Of a stretch of 64,000 nucleotides of DNA, positions 1 through 12,676 are shown piece by piece (the first letter of the stretch is position 1; the number at the start of each line of letters is the position of its first letter). The DNA is from Costus lasius (taxonomy: Eukaryota > Streptophyta > Magnoliopsida > Zingiberales > Costaceae). The notes beneath the pieces were generated by a model. It was not told where the DNA came from and did not search any database. It saw only the letters and a program-made list of their open reading frames with translations. The stretch is from NCBI GenBank assembly GCA_027563935.2, contig CM050447.1:19298001-19362000 (forward strand), written 5' to 3'. The translations under genes and the position numbers were made by a program.

Positions 1-1935
1 CAGGTTACATTGTGCCCTCCTCTTCGCTTGCTTGGTCGATTTTTGCTACTAATTTTCTTTGCTTCTTAATCATCAGATTTGTTCTTCGACACGTCTTTTC
101 CTCTTTTTCTCCATACCTTCCTCGTTTGCAAGTGGACTTTACATGATTATAGCTGATGATTTTGGGAGTAACGAACCAAATAAGGCTTGGCAATTCATTC
201 AAAAGATTTGAAGAAACAAACCAAAGAGGAAAAAAGACAGAAAAATCATTTAATCATAAAATAAAGAGCGATGACGAGTAATTAATTTCCTGAGTAAATG
301 ACATTGCTGCATTCGATGTGCATTAGTGGAAATTTGTGTTCGGTGCTTGTTTCCGACCTTTGGCATTTTTTTTTAAATTATGAATCGTTTTGGTTATTTG
401 ATTAGATCGAGTTAATTATCGTCTCCTCTCCTGTAGTGAATTCTTATTCAGCTTATCCTCTTACATTAAACATGAAAGGATAGAAGGAGAAGAAAGGCAA
501 ATATGAAATAAAAAGAAAAATGATACTAAAATTGCTGCTACAAAAAATGATACAACGGTTGAGGACCAAATGTCCTTTTATAGCCTCAGGAACGGACTCT
601 TAAGGTTGGTTTTCCTGTCATACACACATATATATACAAGGACAACAAATCAAACTAAAATCTTAAAGTTTCCTTATTGCACAAGTAAACTCGTTAATCT
701 TAAGGCTCCTTAATAAGTTTTCGAAACAATGTAAGTAAACTTTGTATATATTAAAATCTTGCTTGTGGAAATGCTTTTGTGACAATCACTATTTGTTCTT
801 CAGTCTTGCAATATTCAACTTGTGTATTTCCATATTCTTCAGTTTCTTAAATAAAATAATATTTAATTGCAAGATGTTTTGTTCTATTGTGGTACAGTGA
901 TTCCTAGTCATTGCAATTGTGGATTCATGATTACAATAATAATTCTTGAGTTTTAGCTAGTAGTTGATGATGCAATTGCAATATATTCAACTCTAATAGT
1001 TGATTGAACCACAAAATCTTGCTGCTTTGATGCCTAAGAAAATATACTAGATTCAATTATAAATGCATATCCTGAAGTACTTCTCATATCATCAATTAAT
1101 CTTGCCCAAACATTACTAGTATGCCCAAATAACTTGGTATTAGCTTAGATTTATGCCATAAATCAAAATCTTTTGTGCCTCATGAATATCTTAGAATTCT
1201 TTTATTGCTTCAATGTGGACTTGACTTAGATTTGACGTGAATCTTGATAACAGACTTATTGCATAAATTATATATGGTCTATAGTAGTAAGATAAAATTA
1301 GCTCCCAATTAAACATCGATATGTTCTAACATTTACTTTTGGCGACCTATCGCCCTTAAGTGGCTTCTCATTTGAAATTAATAAAGTGGAGATAAATTTG
1401 CATTTATTCATATTGAATTTTCTTAGTACAGCTTTACTACACTTTCTTTGAAAATTTTTTTATCTTCATCTTGTTTAACCTCAATTCTAAGAACATAATG
1501 CAATGAACCAAGGCTACTCATTTCAATGTCTTCTTTATAACCTCAATAAATGTGATAAACATCTTTTTTGGCTTAAAGACTTTGTCTGCATTCTGCCACA
1601 TATATTTATGTGCACAAGCTCAAGTGGTGTATTTGCTCTTCTTGCTTTTGATAGAAAAAATGTATGTGGTGTATTTGCTCTTCTTGCTTTTGATAGAAAA
1701 AATGTATGTGATATTTCCTAATAATCCAACCCAAAACTTTGCCACTTCCATAGTAGTTAAGCTAATTGCTTGAGTTGTGAAATTCCTAATAATCCAACCC
1801 AAAACGTTTTCTAGGCAAATGTACTTTGTTGAAATTCCTAGTGGATTAACTTGCTTTGTTGAAATTTTAATATGTTATTCTACTGAATTTAATGTGCATT
1901 TGGAAAAAGAAACATAATTGACAGATGTGTTGCAG
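1..1935. other. No gene recognised; AT-rich, ends at a splice acceptor
   Basis: I see no convincing exon here. The stretch probably holds an upstream intron or intergenic DNA of the DUF639 gene that follows, because the first visible exon begins at an acceptor (tgttgcag) ending at 1935 and its N-terminal exons are missing. A 42-bp direct tandem duplication lies at 1624-1665 and 1666-1707, and a short block ending in ccaacccaaaac recurs just downstream. Confidence 0.6.
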
Positions 1936-4900
1936 GATTCTTCATCTGTCTGTGGAACAGCTGCGACAGTCTTTTGAGGCTGAACTATCCAAGCATTCCA
2001 CGCAACCTACATGTTATGCTAGAAACCTTGTAGAGTACTGTTCTTACAGAGCTCTCCCTGTGGAAACTCAGCGCCTGGATCATTTGTCTGATAAGGACTT
2101 TTCTCTTTTAACCTTTGACATGATGCTTGCTTGGGAAGCACCTGATACAAAGACTGAATCCTTACTCAACGTGAGATGCTTAACTGCTTATCTGTAGGGT
2201 ATTTGCAAGAACCTTACAAAATTATCACGTCTTTGTTTTTTCTTTATTTTACGTTTTCTTGTACAAACCCACAACACTTATCATGCGCTATCCACCTTGA
2301 ACACTATCATGCCCATATTCACTCCCAAAAAAAAATTATACATATTACATCCTTGCATCAGATTTATTTCGTTTTTAATCCCATATTCATCGATGTGGAG
2401 TTCTTCCTTGTGTTACTTTATGAGTACTTTTTCTGTGCTCTATATGATGTAAAATCATGGTGGATAGTATCTATAAGGTCACATGAAATATGAAATAATT
2501 GTGATTGTGTTGATTATAACAGGGAAGTGCTTTCCCTAGCTATCCAGAAGTTGATGATGATGAAGGATCACTATTTTATGTCAGCGCAACGAGAACCGCA
2601 AGTCAGGTTTGTCGTGCTCGTAAAGTCTATCCTCTCTTACCTTCCTTGAATCTGTAAAACTGATTGGACCAAATTGTTGTGGCATTCATGTGAAAAACTA
2701 TCTTAACTTTTGTCTCCTTTGTCAGATTGACGGCAAGAGAACTGTTGGTCAGGAAGCTTTTGTCCGAATATCTCCTGGGTGTGCTGCTGTAGCGGATCAA
2801 ATCACTGTCCATAATCTCTTTGATGCACTTACTAGCTCTTCATGTGGTCGGCTCCATTTTCTTATATATGACAAGTACCTCAAAAGCTTACACAAGTATG
2901 CAATCTGATATCTTTCCATTGAATTTTGATAATTGCGTTCATATCTACTTGAATGTGGGAACTCATTCATATTTGATAACTTGAATGACTTTTATTAGTT
3001 TTGACATTTTGAGTTCTAATACTGCTTTATTATCTTAATTTCGTAACTTAAACTAAAGTTATTTTTTTAGATTATTGAGTTCAAAGCAATATATATATAT
3101 ATATACTATGAATCTTGCTTCACGATTTTCATTGTTTAAGAAAAACGGAAAGTTACTATTAGTAAGAGAATGTTCATGTAGGTGCATATAATTACCAGAA
3201 AAGGTTGATCAAGAAAATTGTTCATGTCTATAACCGCCAGTTGGGAATAAAATGGGAAAAAAAATTACATGTTAATATGCCTAAAGGAGATCTGCAGGTG
3301 CACCGGCTAGGTAGCATAAATCAATCATGTTTATAGTGTTATAAGAAACAGTTAAAAAAATAATCAAACAACAAGAGAAATAATATCTTTGTTTCTAATT
3401 CAACTATTGTTAATGCTCTGACAGAACTAATGATGTTATGACCCGTGTTTGCCTCTTTCGGCGCATCTAACACGTTCCCCAGTCATAACCAAGCTAGGCC
3501 CAGGAGCTCCCCAATCCCGTTCCGGCTCCGTGTTACCCCCGGAAATATTACGTTTGCAGCTCAATGGTTAAAGGGTCATGACTTGTGAGGGTCATGTCTA
3601 GGGGTCGAATCCTGCTGCAAATGAAATTTGCACGGTTTATCCGGCCGGGATTCGGGTCCCTAGTCTTGACATGTTATGATCGGCCCAAGGAAGGCTAAGG
3701 AGCCCAAAGCCGAGGAATAGGCAAGGCTAAGCCGAGGAATAGGCAAGGCTGGGCAAGGGGGCTGTGGCCCAGGGAGCCGAAGGAGCCGTGGGTCGGGCCA
3801 TAACAAATGAGTTGGAAATGATTATGTACTGCTCTAATTGTTATAGAATATAATCTTATGTAACATTGTGATTTTCTTCGCAAGGTTAAGAATGTCAATC
3901 TATAACCAACCATCTAAATTAACAAAATGTCACAAGTTCCATTTTCCAGTAGGAAATGAAATCAATTTCTAAGAATTCCTATTAATGAACATTCCTTGGC
4001 TAGTGTTTTTGGTTCATGCTACTAAATCTTGCATTGTATACTTTCTTATTTCTTAGGAAAGCTGAATTTACACATCATCATCTTCAAGCTCCAATTTTTG
4101 GAGTATAACTTAATGATAATTTCTCTTTTTTTTTTGAAATTGTTATAATCATATTGTCCGCTGAAGTAAAAGGAACATTATAATGTTTACAATCTTTGGA
4201 TAAAATATATGATGTTTACAACTGATTCTGAACTGCAATTGATCACGTATTATTGCATTGGCTTCAGGAGCAGATGAAACTATTGAATTAGAGTAGAGGT
4301 CTATATTTTTTTGGCTTAGTTACATTACTTTTGTATTTATCTTATAGAGTGCTCAAATCAATGAAGAAGTTGTCTGGACAAACTCATAATTATAAATTTA
4401 ATCTTGCTGATGGAGAAATTATATTAGACATTGATGCTAAATCAGTTCAGCAACACAACGGAACATCCACAAAGTCTGGTTAAGTACCTTTTTTCTCGTA
4501 CTTTATTTTCTGAAGGTTCTTTTCACCAATGTAGAAGCTTCAGAAGGATGTTTTAATGGCAGGAAGGCTGACACTCACGAGCCATGCCTTATATTTTGAA
4601 GCATGGGGTGTTGCATCATATGACAAAGCTTCAGTGCATGACTTCTCCGAGGATTTGAAGCAGGTAGTCAAGCGTGAGTTAACCGGGCCATGGGGTGCTC
4701 GCCTCTTTGATAAGGCTGTTATGTACAAGTCAGATTCTATGTAAGTAAACAATTACCAGACCATGGCTTCTATTATCACTTAATTGACACATAATAAAAT
4801 TGCTTTGATAACCGGAGAACATGGGTTTCTGAACTATTTTTTTCTTTTGCAGAGAAGAGCCTATTTTCTTCGAGTTTGCTCAATTAAGTGGCCATTCACA

Positions 4901-7900
4901 CAGAGACTACTGGTTTGCGATCATTCAGGAAGTCCTGCATGTTAATAAATTCATTAGGAAGTTCAATCTTAAAAGGATTCAAAGGGCGGAGGCTCTTTCT
5001 GTTGCTGCTTTAGGCATCATTAGGTATCGTGCTCTGAAAGAAGCCTTTCATAGCACACCCTCAGACTTTAAGAGCATACTTCCTTTTAACTTAGCTGAAA
5101 CGCTTCCTAAAGGGGACAAGATCTTGAAAGCTTTATACAATCACTTGAAGCACATGCAGATTGGATTTCAGAACCATGCTGACCTTGTGACTGCAACTGA
5201 GAAAAAATCATTAGCAGGTCCTTTACCAGATTCATTGTTTACCCTTAAAAGAATGGGTTTTCTTCTACTAAAGAAGGAAGAAAATCCTGATGAACACGAT
5301 ATTTTTGCTAGTAATCTCCATGTCGGTCAGACGTGTCCACTACAAACTGCTGTCGAAGTATCATTTTCTTACTCAGACAGAGCTGAAGCAGCACGTGCAA
5401 CACTCTATCAGGTCAAAATGGCGGACATTGATACAAACTTTGCTGTGATCAAGGTAATCTTTCCCAGGATACAGACGATATTCTCTACTTTATCCCATTT
5501 TACTCGTAGCAAAATCTTAACCAAAAAATAGCTTCCTCTCCAAATTACTTGTATATGTTTTAAGAAGATATTCTTTTTTTTTTCTCTATCTGAATATTTA
5601 GGTCATAAAATGGGGCAACAAATCTAATATGATTAGTTTTGAATTTCTAAGTTGGATTTTAGTTCCTTTGAATTTCTGAGAGGAATAAGCTATATGCAGC
5701 ACTGTGATAGTAGAGACAGCAAATCCAATATGATTAGTTTTGTTTCAATTTTCAACTGCTATTTATTAACTTTAAACTGTCATCTATTTTTGCTTGGCTT
5801 CTCCTTTGATATTTCCTGAGAAGGATACTATCCGACTTTTTTACGCTTTCGTTCATGCTTAGTGTTCTATGTTTTTTTCCATACAAAAATTTTCAAATTC
5901 TTTTATTACTGATTTGGAAGGACCTTTTTTTTGTAACAAACATTCTGGCGAGTTTCAACTCATCTAGCGGAAAAATGTTGGATCTTCAATCAGGAAAGTT
6001 TCCTTCTCTTGTATTTCATATGGTTATTTTATTTGGGTTGGCCACTAATTGAATATGCAAATTGTTTCTGACTTCCAGAACATTACTTTCTTTCTGTGCT
6101 GATAAAGGTTAATATGTGTGATGCTTTTGAATTCAAAATTTTGAGACTACTTATAGAATATATACACCTGTTTGAAAAAGTTAATAATTGGAATTAACCT
6201 TTTTCTGTAGCAGGATTTATTATTTCCTCTAGCTGAATTGGGAAAACTTCTGCGGTATTTAACTTCATGGGAAGATCCTTTAAAATCAAGAGTGTTTTTG
6301 TTTTTGATATTATATCTCCTTTACAGGTATTACTTCATTTCTTTGAAAAAAAACTACATGTTTGCTTATATACAAATCAATCTGAATTTATTGTTCTTTG
6401 TTATTTGACGGTGTACTTGTCATGAAAGGTTTAAGTGATCTTGAATAATATTGAAGTCTACTTGCAGCACATATACTTTAATACAAAGTTGGGTTATGTT
6501 TTTACTACTAGGTCTGCCCTCCAAAATGTTTTTTCTTTGAACTCTGGCATTCTCATATCATTTGCTGTAGGTCAAATTGAAAAAAATGCAGTTATTCATA
6601 AAAAAAATCGTCATTTTTTCACTGTCATTAGAAAATTATCATCATTTGCATGCATATTCTAAGGATTAGAAAATAGGATTAGCAGCTACATTGTTAGGAA
6701 GCATTTGTTGCTACGAAAAAGAGGTGTTTGTAGAGCTACTATGCTATTACTGCTGTACTATTATTGTTAGTATTATTTTGAGTTTTAAAAATTATATATA
6801 AGTTGTAAAATTTTTTATGTCCTTTAAACTATAGAAATCGTGTATTAATATAATATAAAAACTTAATAATATAGATATTTGTTATATAGATTCACTACTA
6901 TTTTTTTATAATGCCGGGGACTTGTTTCTCTTATACTAACAAAGTTTATGTTTTTATTTTTTGAAATATCTAATTACACATGTTTATTAATTAATATATA
7001 TTTACAAATATATAAATTTTGATGCATTTATATAATAATTAATTATATATTTAAATTTAAGATTATACTTATTTAATTTTGCATAAGTGGTGATAAAGAA
7101 TAATAGTTACATCCACCAAACATTTAATTTTTTTAATAAATGTATTAATATATACACGTTTATATTAAATATGTATAATATTAATCTATACATTAAACTG
7201 TATTATATTAACAATTTACTAATAGAATATATATTTTTATATATTCCCCTCGTGGGACCCACCCCCAACCCCGCCCATGTGCTTGTAGCACAAATTACAG
7301 CCTTGATCAAGGAATAATCCTTATATGAAAGAATTACTTATTCGGCTTATTTTTGTGACTGCCATGTTAATACTCATGGCATTTAATATATGAATTAATT
7401 ATTTAAATTGGAAGCAAGAAGTACCTCTTAGCAAGGAAATTAAGTTGGTAATTCTCTGGAAAGAAGTTTATCTTCTAGGTTTCAATGAGTTTTTGACAAT
7501 ACTGATTTCAATAAATTCTCTATATTTAGAGCTCTATTTTATTAATGAGGATGTGAGAGAATCAGTTGATTTCAACAGGCTTTATTTTATAAAGTTATGC
7601 TTGATCTTTCACAGTACTGAGAGCAGATAACTTGGAGAATTGTTCTGCCTCTATGAAATATCTTACTGTGCATTCTCTTATTTCCTTCATACTTGAAATC
7701 AACAGCGAGTGAAGGAACAGCAGATTTTTGAGTTCACTTTTTTTTTTTCGTTGATTCTTAGTTTCATATATTATTGTATGCCTACTCCATTGCAAATCCA
7801 ATAGTATTTAACTCACATATTGTGGTTTGTTGCTTTAACTTGATGAGTACTAGAACTGTAGTCTTTCCTGTTTGGTTCACTTCGAGTAAAGCTTCTGGTT

Positions 7901-9173
7901 CTCCCATCTCAGAGGTTGGATTACATACACCATACCATGCCTTTTCTTATCACTTGCTGTTTGCATGCTCTGGAATAAGAATCACAACAGTGGAAGACCA
8001 GTCAAAGTATTCCACGTTTCACCTCCTCCAAATAGGAATCCAGTTGACTTGCTATTGATGTTACAAGATGGTGTTTCTCAACTTCAAACAACTGTCCAGA
8101 CAGGCACTATTTCTCTTCTTAAGCTAAGAGCTCTTCTTTTGGCATTTCCACAGGTTTGTTTCAGCCTCACAATTGTCATTTTTTGCTATGAAATGCACTT
8201 ACCTTTTCTACTTTTTATGCAATGCAAGTTAGGAGAAAGCTCTTTTATAGATGTGATGCTTAACTTGTTTAGTTGGCTTTATGCGTTGACCTCTCCTTGG
8301 TGTCACTATAAACTGCAAGAGTAGGGTGCAATTTTTAATGTTCTGAATTCTGTCCAAAATAGTCATATCATCCCTAAGGCAGAACCTCAAAGATCCTAAT
8401 TCAAGAAGATTATTTCTTAGAGACCTTCAAAATCCTAATTCAAGAAGATTACTTCTTAAAAGACTACAGTTGGCATAAAATATAACATACATAGACGAAC
8501 ACCACAGTATCAGTTGGAAGATGCCTCTAGAGTTCATAGTTAACCAGAAACTTTTCAAGTGGAAGGTGTTGCATATCGTTCTAGTTCTTGGACATGCTAA
8601 ATTGCTTTAATTTTGTAAACGTAAACGTAATTTTTTTCGGTCAGACGTACCTTACCAACCACTTCCACCTTGCAAATTATTTTTGAGTCATACAACACTT
8701 AGCAGTGTTCTGCTTTAGATGTTCTTTTTATTATTTTCATCCAAAATAACCTGCAGAAAATTAACTGAGTTTCAACCAGTACTCAAGATAGTTTAAGCTT
8801 TAAAATTTCCCCTCATTTATTTGCTTCCTGTTATGTTCTCGTGGTTCAGAGGCTGCTATATTTATATTAAGCTTATTTCAAACTGTTGTATTTGTTTCTC
8901 CTAATAAGTGAATTGGACTGTCACTAAACTCTATGACTTCGCTTTCAGACAACTAACAAAGTTGCCATTACGCTGATCATTGTGGCAATAGCATTCGCCC
9001 TGTTGCCCTTTAGACATGTGTTCATTTTGATGCTTCTGGAGATGTACACAAGAAGGATGCCACTGCGGAAAGAGAGCAGTGAGATGTTGGTAAGAAGAAT
9101 CAAGGAGTGGTGGGGTCGCATTCCTGCTGCTCCTATTCATATTGGACGACCTGAAGAGCATAACAATTCATGA
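1936..9173 (+). CDS. DUF639 family membrane protein, 5' incomplete
   Basis: Nine exons join in phase: 1936-2170, 2523-2606, 2726-2895, 4348-4478, 4563-4740, 4853-5453, 6211-6326 (or from 6214), 7913-8153 and 8949-9173, stop TGA at 9171-9173. They give about 659 residues, all junctions GT-AG. The product matches the plant DUF639 family: an N-terminal block ending in LTFDMMLAWE, a segment with GRLTLTSHALYFEAWGV and LTGPWGARLFDKAV, a long helical middle, and a C-terminal part with hydrophobic segments around YLLYRGW, CLFLSLAVCMLW and VAITLIIVAIAFALLP. The family is plant-specific, predicted to be membrane-bound, and has no established biochemical function. The first exon starts inside a codon, so the start codon lies upstream, probably outside the window. 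Intron 3 carries a tRNA-like SINE relic; intron 7 (about 1.6 kb) is very AT-rich. Nothing in the visible exons breaks the frame, so this looks functional. Confidence 0.9.
3557..3612 (+). repeat. tRNA-derived SINE-like relic in DUF639 intron 3
   Basis: A box-A-like sequence (cagctcaatggttaaag, near 3557) is followed 40-odd bases later by a box-B-like sequence (gggtcgaatcc, 3602-3612). This is the internal RNA polymerase III promoter layout of a tRNA or tRNA-derived SINE. No cloverleaf is evident, so I call a SINE relic and not a tRNA gene. The full element limits are not clear; a GC-rich repetitive patch with aaggctaagg/gccgaggaatagg repeats runs to about 3800. Confidence 0.45.
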
Positions 9174-9480
9174 TGATACAACAGAACTATTACAAAGCTT
9201 CACTTAGCATCTGCAAAGGGAGTAGTTATGTTTTCTCTAGTACCACCTATATTTTTGCTCCCTTTTTGCGACTGTACCCTGTAATTAAGAGAATGATATA
9301 AAATGAGATTGATGGCTGTTATCCCATGTTTTACTTTTTCCTGAAAACAATTGATGTGTGGTGGCAAGGCCATGGGGGATTATATAATCCTCAATATGTC
9401 AAAATCATTCCTTATGTCAAAGTCTAATGATTCTTTAGCAATGCAATTGATATTATTTATGTCTTCATGGCACACCAGCA
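9174..9480. other. DUF639 3' UTR and short intergenic stretch
   Basis: This interval holds the probable 3' untranslated region of the DUF639 gene (aatgatataaaatgag near 9291 resembles a plant polyadenylation region) and then non-coding DNA leading to the next exon. No promoter or 5' exon for the downstream fragment is visible. Confidence 0.4.
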
Positions 9481-10210
9481 GCAGCTCCAGGAGCCACTCC
9501 ATGTGGTGCCATATCATCCATGCCAGAAATGGTTGCCAGTCCAGCGTCAATGGCCTCAAATAATCATTTTCCTTTCACTTCATCCGAGATATGTGAGATG
9601 GGCCTGGATGCATCAACACTTGGTACAAGCTTAACATCCGATGTGGCAAATCCAGGAGATTTGCAACTAGGTCAAGATTGTGTCGTTGGTTCTTCCAGAG
9701 ACTCGCTTGGTTCATTAGGACAGCTATGGAAGTTAAATCTTTCAGATTTAACAACTGACTTGGCTAATTTAGGAGGTAAGAGTACATCAGTGAACATCAA
9801 CTGGTTAGTTGAGTGCAGTTCATTGTCCTAAAAAAATGTTTTCTTAGGAGTTTTTCTTCTTCGTATCTCATTGCTTCAGAAATACATCTGTGCAAGTTTA
9901 CAAGTGAAGAAAAAAATCTATTTATATATTAACACACACATACATATGTACATGTATTTATGTGTGGCCTTCAACGAAAATGTTAATTTCTTATGCCCTA
10001 GCCAATTGATCAAATCCCAAGTTCAAACACTTCGTAGGAGCTCATCTTCACAGTGATTCAGAAGATAACTCACTGAATTTTTACTACAGCTGACCTGGAG
10101 TTTAATTTCGTTATTTCTATCCATTATGTCATTACTATGACAAGCTTGTCCATGTTTGACTGTTCTCGTGGAGTTTATTCGTAAAGTTACTTATTTTGCT
10201 GCTTTTCGCA

Positions 10211-12559
10211 TGTTATACCCTAAATTTATTATGATAATTTTGTGATTTTGTTTTGGAATTTTTTTTATTTTTTAAGTATTTTTTCGGAATTAATACAGTA
10301 TTTTCAGTATTTTCGGTATTTTAATTAAAAAAAATTGAAAATCGTCGAAATCGGCGAACGCGCACGGAATTGCTAAAGGAAACGGGTTTCATATTGAAAA
10401 CCCGAAATTGCTGTACTTTTAGGGCGAAACCAGTTCGCCTCCGGCTTCTTCCGGCGATCGAGTCTTCGGCTCGATTCGTTGTTTTTGCGGGGTAAATTAC
10501 GAGTTTTTAAGCACGGGAAGTTACGTAACCTTCCCATCGTGCTTCCAGAACTTCCAGTGGTAGATTTGGTCTTGAGAGGCACCGTTGGAAGTCGTGGGAG
10601 AGATCGCCTGAAAGCTACGCCGCCGCCTGTGATTTCGTCATCGACTGAAGCCGGCGAAGCCTCAGTTCTTCGTCTGCGGCGTCTGCCCAACGTTGCTCTA
10701 GGTATTCCTATATTGTTGACGTTTTCATCGAGTTTTATCGTGGTTTGGTTTCGAGCGGTGGTGACGCCACCGCGTGATTTATCCATGATTCGCCGAAGAA
10801 CTTTGGACAGTGACCAAATCTCGCCGCAAATGGCTGGGGATCTTCGACCTCCTACTAATTTCGGATCTGAAAATTATTGAGGAGATTGGAGGTCCGGCGT
10901 GCACTGAATTTCTCGCTGGTGACGTCGCGAGCTTTGACTCCGGCGGTTGCGGGCGGCGGAAATCAGCAGCGCCGCTTGCTGTTTTGATTAGAGAAAAACT
11001 GGATTCGACCGGTTTAATTTGGAATTGATCCGGATGAATTTGGGGGCTGAGTCGGAATTCGATTTGAGCCGGATCAATAGTTTGACCAATTCAATTTTTG
11101 TTTTGACCCAGTATTAGTATTTGGGCCGGTTCAGTGAGATTTCTATGGAATCTCGGCCGGTTCAGGTAGGCGTTGGAAAGCTCTTTCAATTGCCTATCCA
11201 TTGGTATATTTTTTGTATATTGTTGATTTGTATATTAGGAGTAATTTAAGGTCAAAGTGTTCGATTCAGTGAATTCAGCTTGGTTCAAGCTTAATTTTGA
11301 GCGGTTCAGTGGAATTCTGGCCGGTTCAATAGGTTTGTGGCTTGGTTTTTGGAACCAGAATCTGATCAGAAGTTTTTAAAGGTTAATTAGGGGGTCTAAA
11401 TAGTTTTCTCTGAGCATTGGGTTAGTATTTATTTGGTTTTTATATGTTATATAACAGACTTTCTGAACATACTTGAATCTGGGATTATTTGGCTTTGTCT
11501 TTAGACATCCTCAAGTTTGTAAGCTCTCAAACTAAGTTCAATTCTTGTATGTTTCCTTTCAATTATTTCAAGTTAAAACAGCATGATCATGAACATCTAC
11601 TTGTATACAACTTTGACATAGTTTCTTTTGAGACATGCTATTTTATTATTCATGAATATATGCATACCAGTTTATATCTGGGGTTCAATCAATGCATGAT
11701 GTGAACTCGTGGCACACTGTGGCGAGTGTGTTCACCGCCTGCGGGTGCGGTTTAGGGTGATGACCCACAGGCTAAACCAGTGAACTAGAAAACCAGTTGT
11801 ATGCTTAACATGTTGTGATATGTATTTGATTCAGTTATACAGTTTATTGTTTATTCAGTTATATCAGTTATTCAGATATATAGTTTATTATTTATTCAGT
11901 TATATTAGTTATTCAGATATATAGTTTGTTGTTTATTCAGTTAGATTAGCTTCAAATGTCATATTAAGATTCATTCTAGTTAATCAGTTCATTCAGTTAT
12001 ACATGTTCTTATGAACCATACAGATGATCTGTAGTAATCCAGCTTTACTGTGCAAGAGATTGATCATATCTGAATATGCGTTATTCTTTACTCATTGTAA
12101 TCCTTGCATATCATGATAGTATTTATAAAGAAATTGTTTAACAGCTTTCCTTATTAGCTCCTTGATTTTATCACACCTACTCTTCATAAGGGATTTCCCC
12201 TTTCTCTTGGAGAGAGGCTTATTCGACATTAATACTGATCCATGAAGCCTTTTGTTGTAGATCCTTCTCAAGATAATTCAAGATCTTCAGCTAATCCCCG
12301 GAAACGTTCGTACGTTTGACTCGAAAGGTGGTCCAGTTCCATGCTCGTATTTCTTTAGTTTAGATAGTTTGATTTTAAATTTCAATGTAATAATGAAGTA
12401 TAGAGTGAAAGTGGAATGTTTATATTTAATTCTTGTAATAAATAAATAAGTAAAGATTGGTGTGTTTTCTTTTATGTTTGAGAGAAAATTCAATCAAGTA
12501 TACTTGTGAAATATTTATAAATTCCAGTTTTTCCCCATTAAGAAAACCGGGTTGTAACA
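10211..12559 (+). repeat. Left LTR of the Tekay-like element
   Basis: The 2,349-bp repeat begins TGTTATACCC and ends GTTGTAACA directly before the primer-binding site. It holds a GC-rich block (about 10400-11000) and an internal AT-rich tandem repeat built on ttattcagttatat (about 11830-11950). Compared with the right LTR it lacks about 40 bp near 10350 but keeps the first 21 bp. The long open frames on both strands at 10370-11030 recur in the other LTR and are not convincing genes. Confidence 0.88.
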
Positions 12560-12561
12560 TT

Positions 12562-12573
12562 TGGTATCAAAGG
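12562..12573 (+). other. Primer-binding site of the retrotransposon
   Basis: TGGTATCAAAGG lies two bases after the left LTR end. It is close to the initiator-methionine tRNA primer-binding site used by many plant gypsy elements, with one or two changes. It fixes the 3' boundary of the left LTR and the orientation of the element. Confidence 0.8.
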
Positions 12574-12676
12574 ATTAATGATCTTTGCACTGAGAACATA
12601 TAAGGTTTAGGATGGTTTAGGACTAGTTATGAATTCTTTTGTCAGTTGTCTAATAACTCTTCCTTGAATTTAGAGC

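Noticed and set aside
10370..11030. Overlapping frames of 130-180 residues on both strands in the LTR (also 17200-17860)
   Set aside because: They recur in both LTRs, lie wholly within the repeat, and have no domain or start context. GC-rich sequence keeps frames open by chance.
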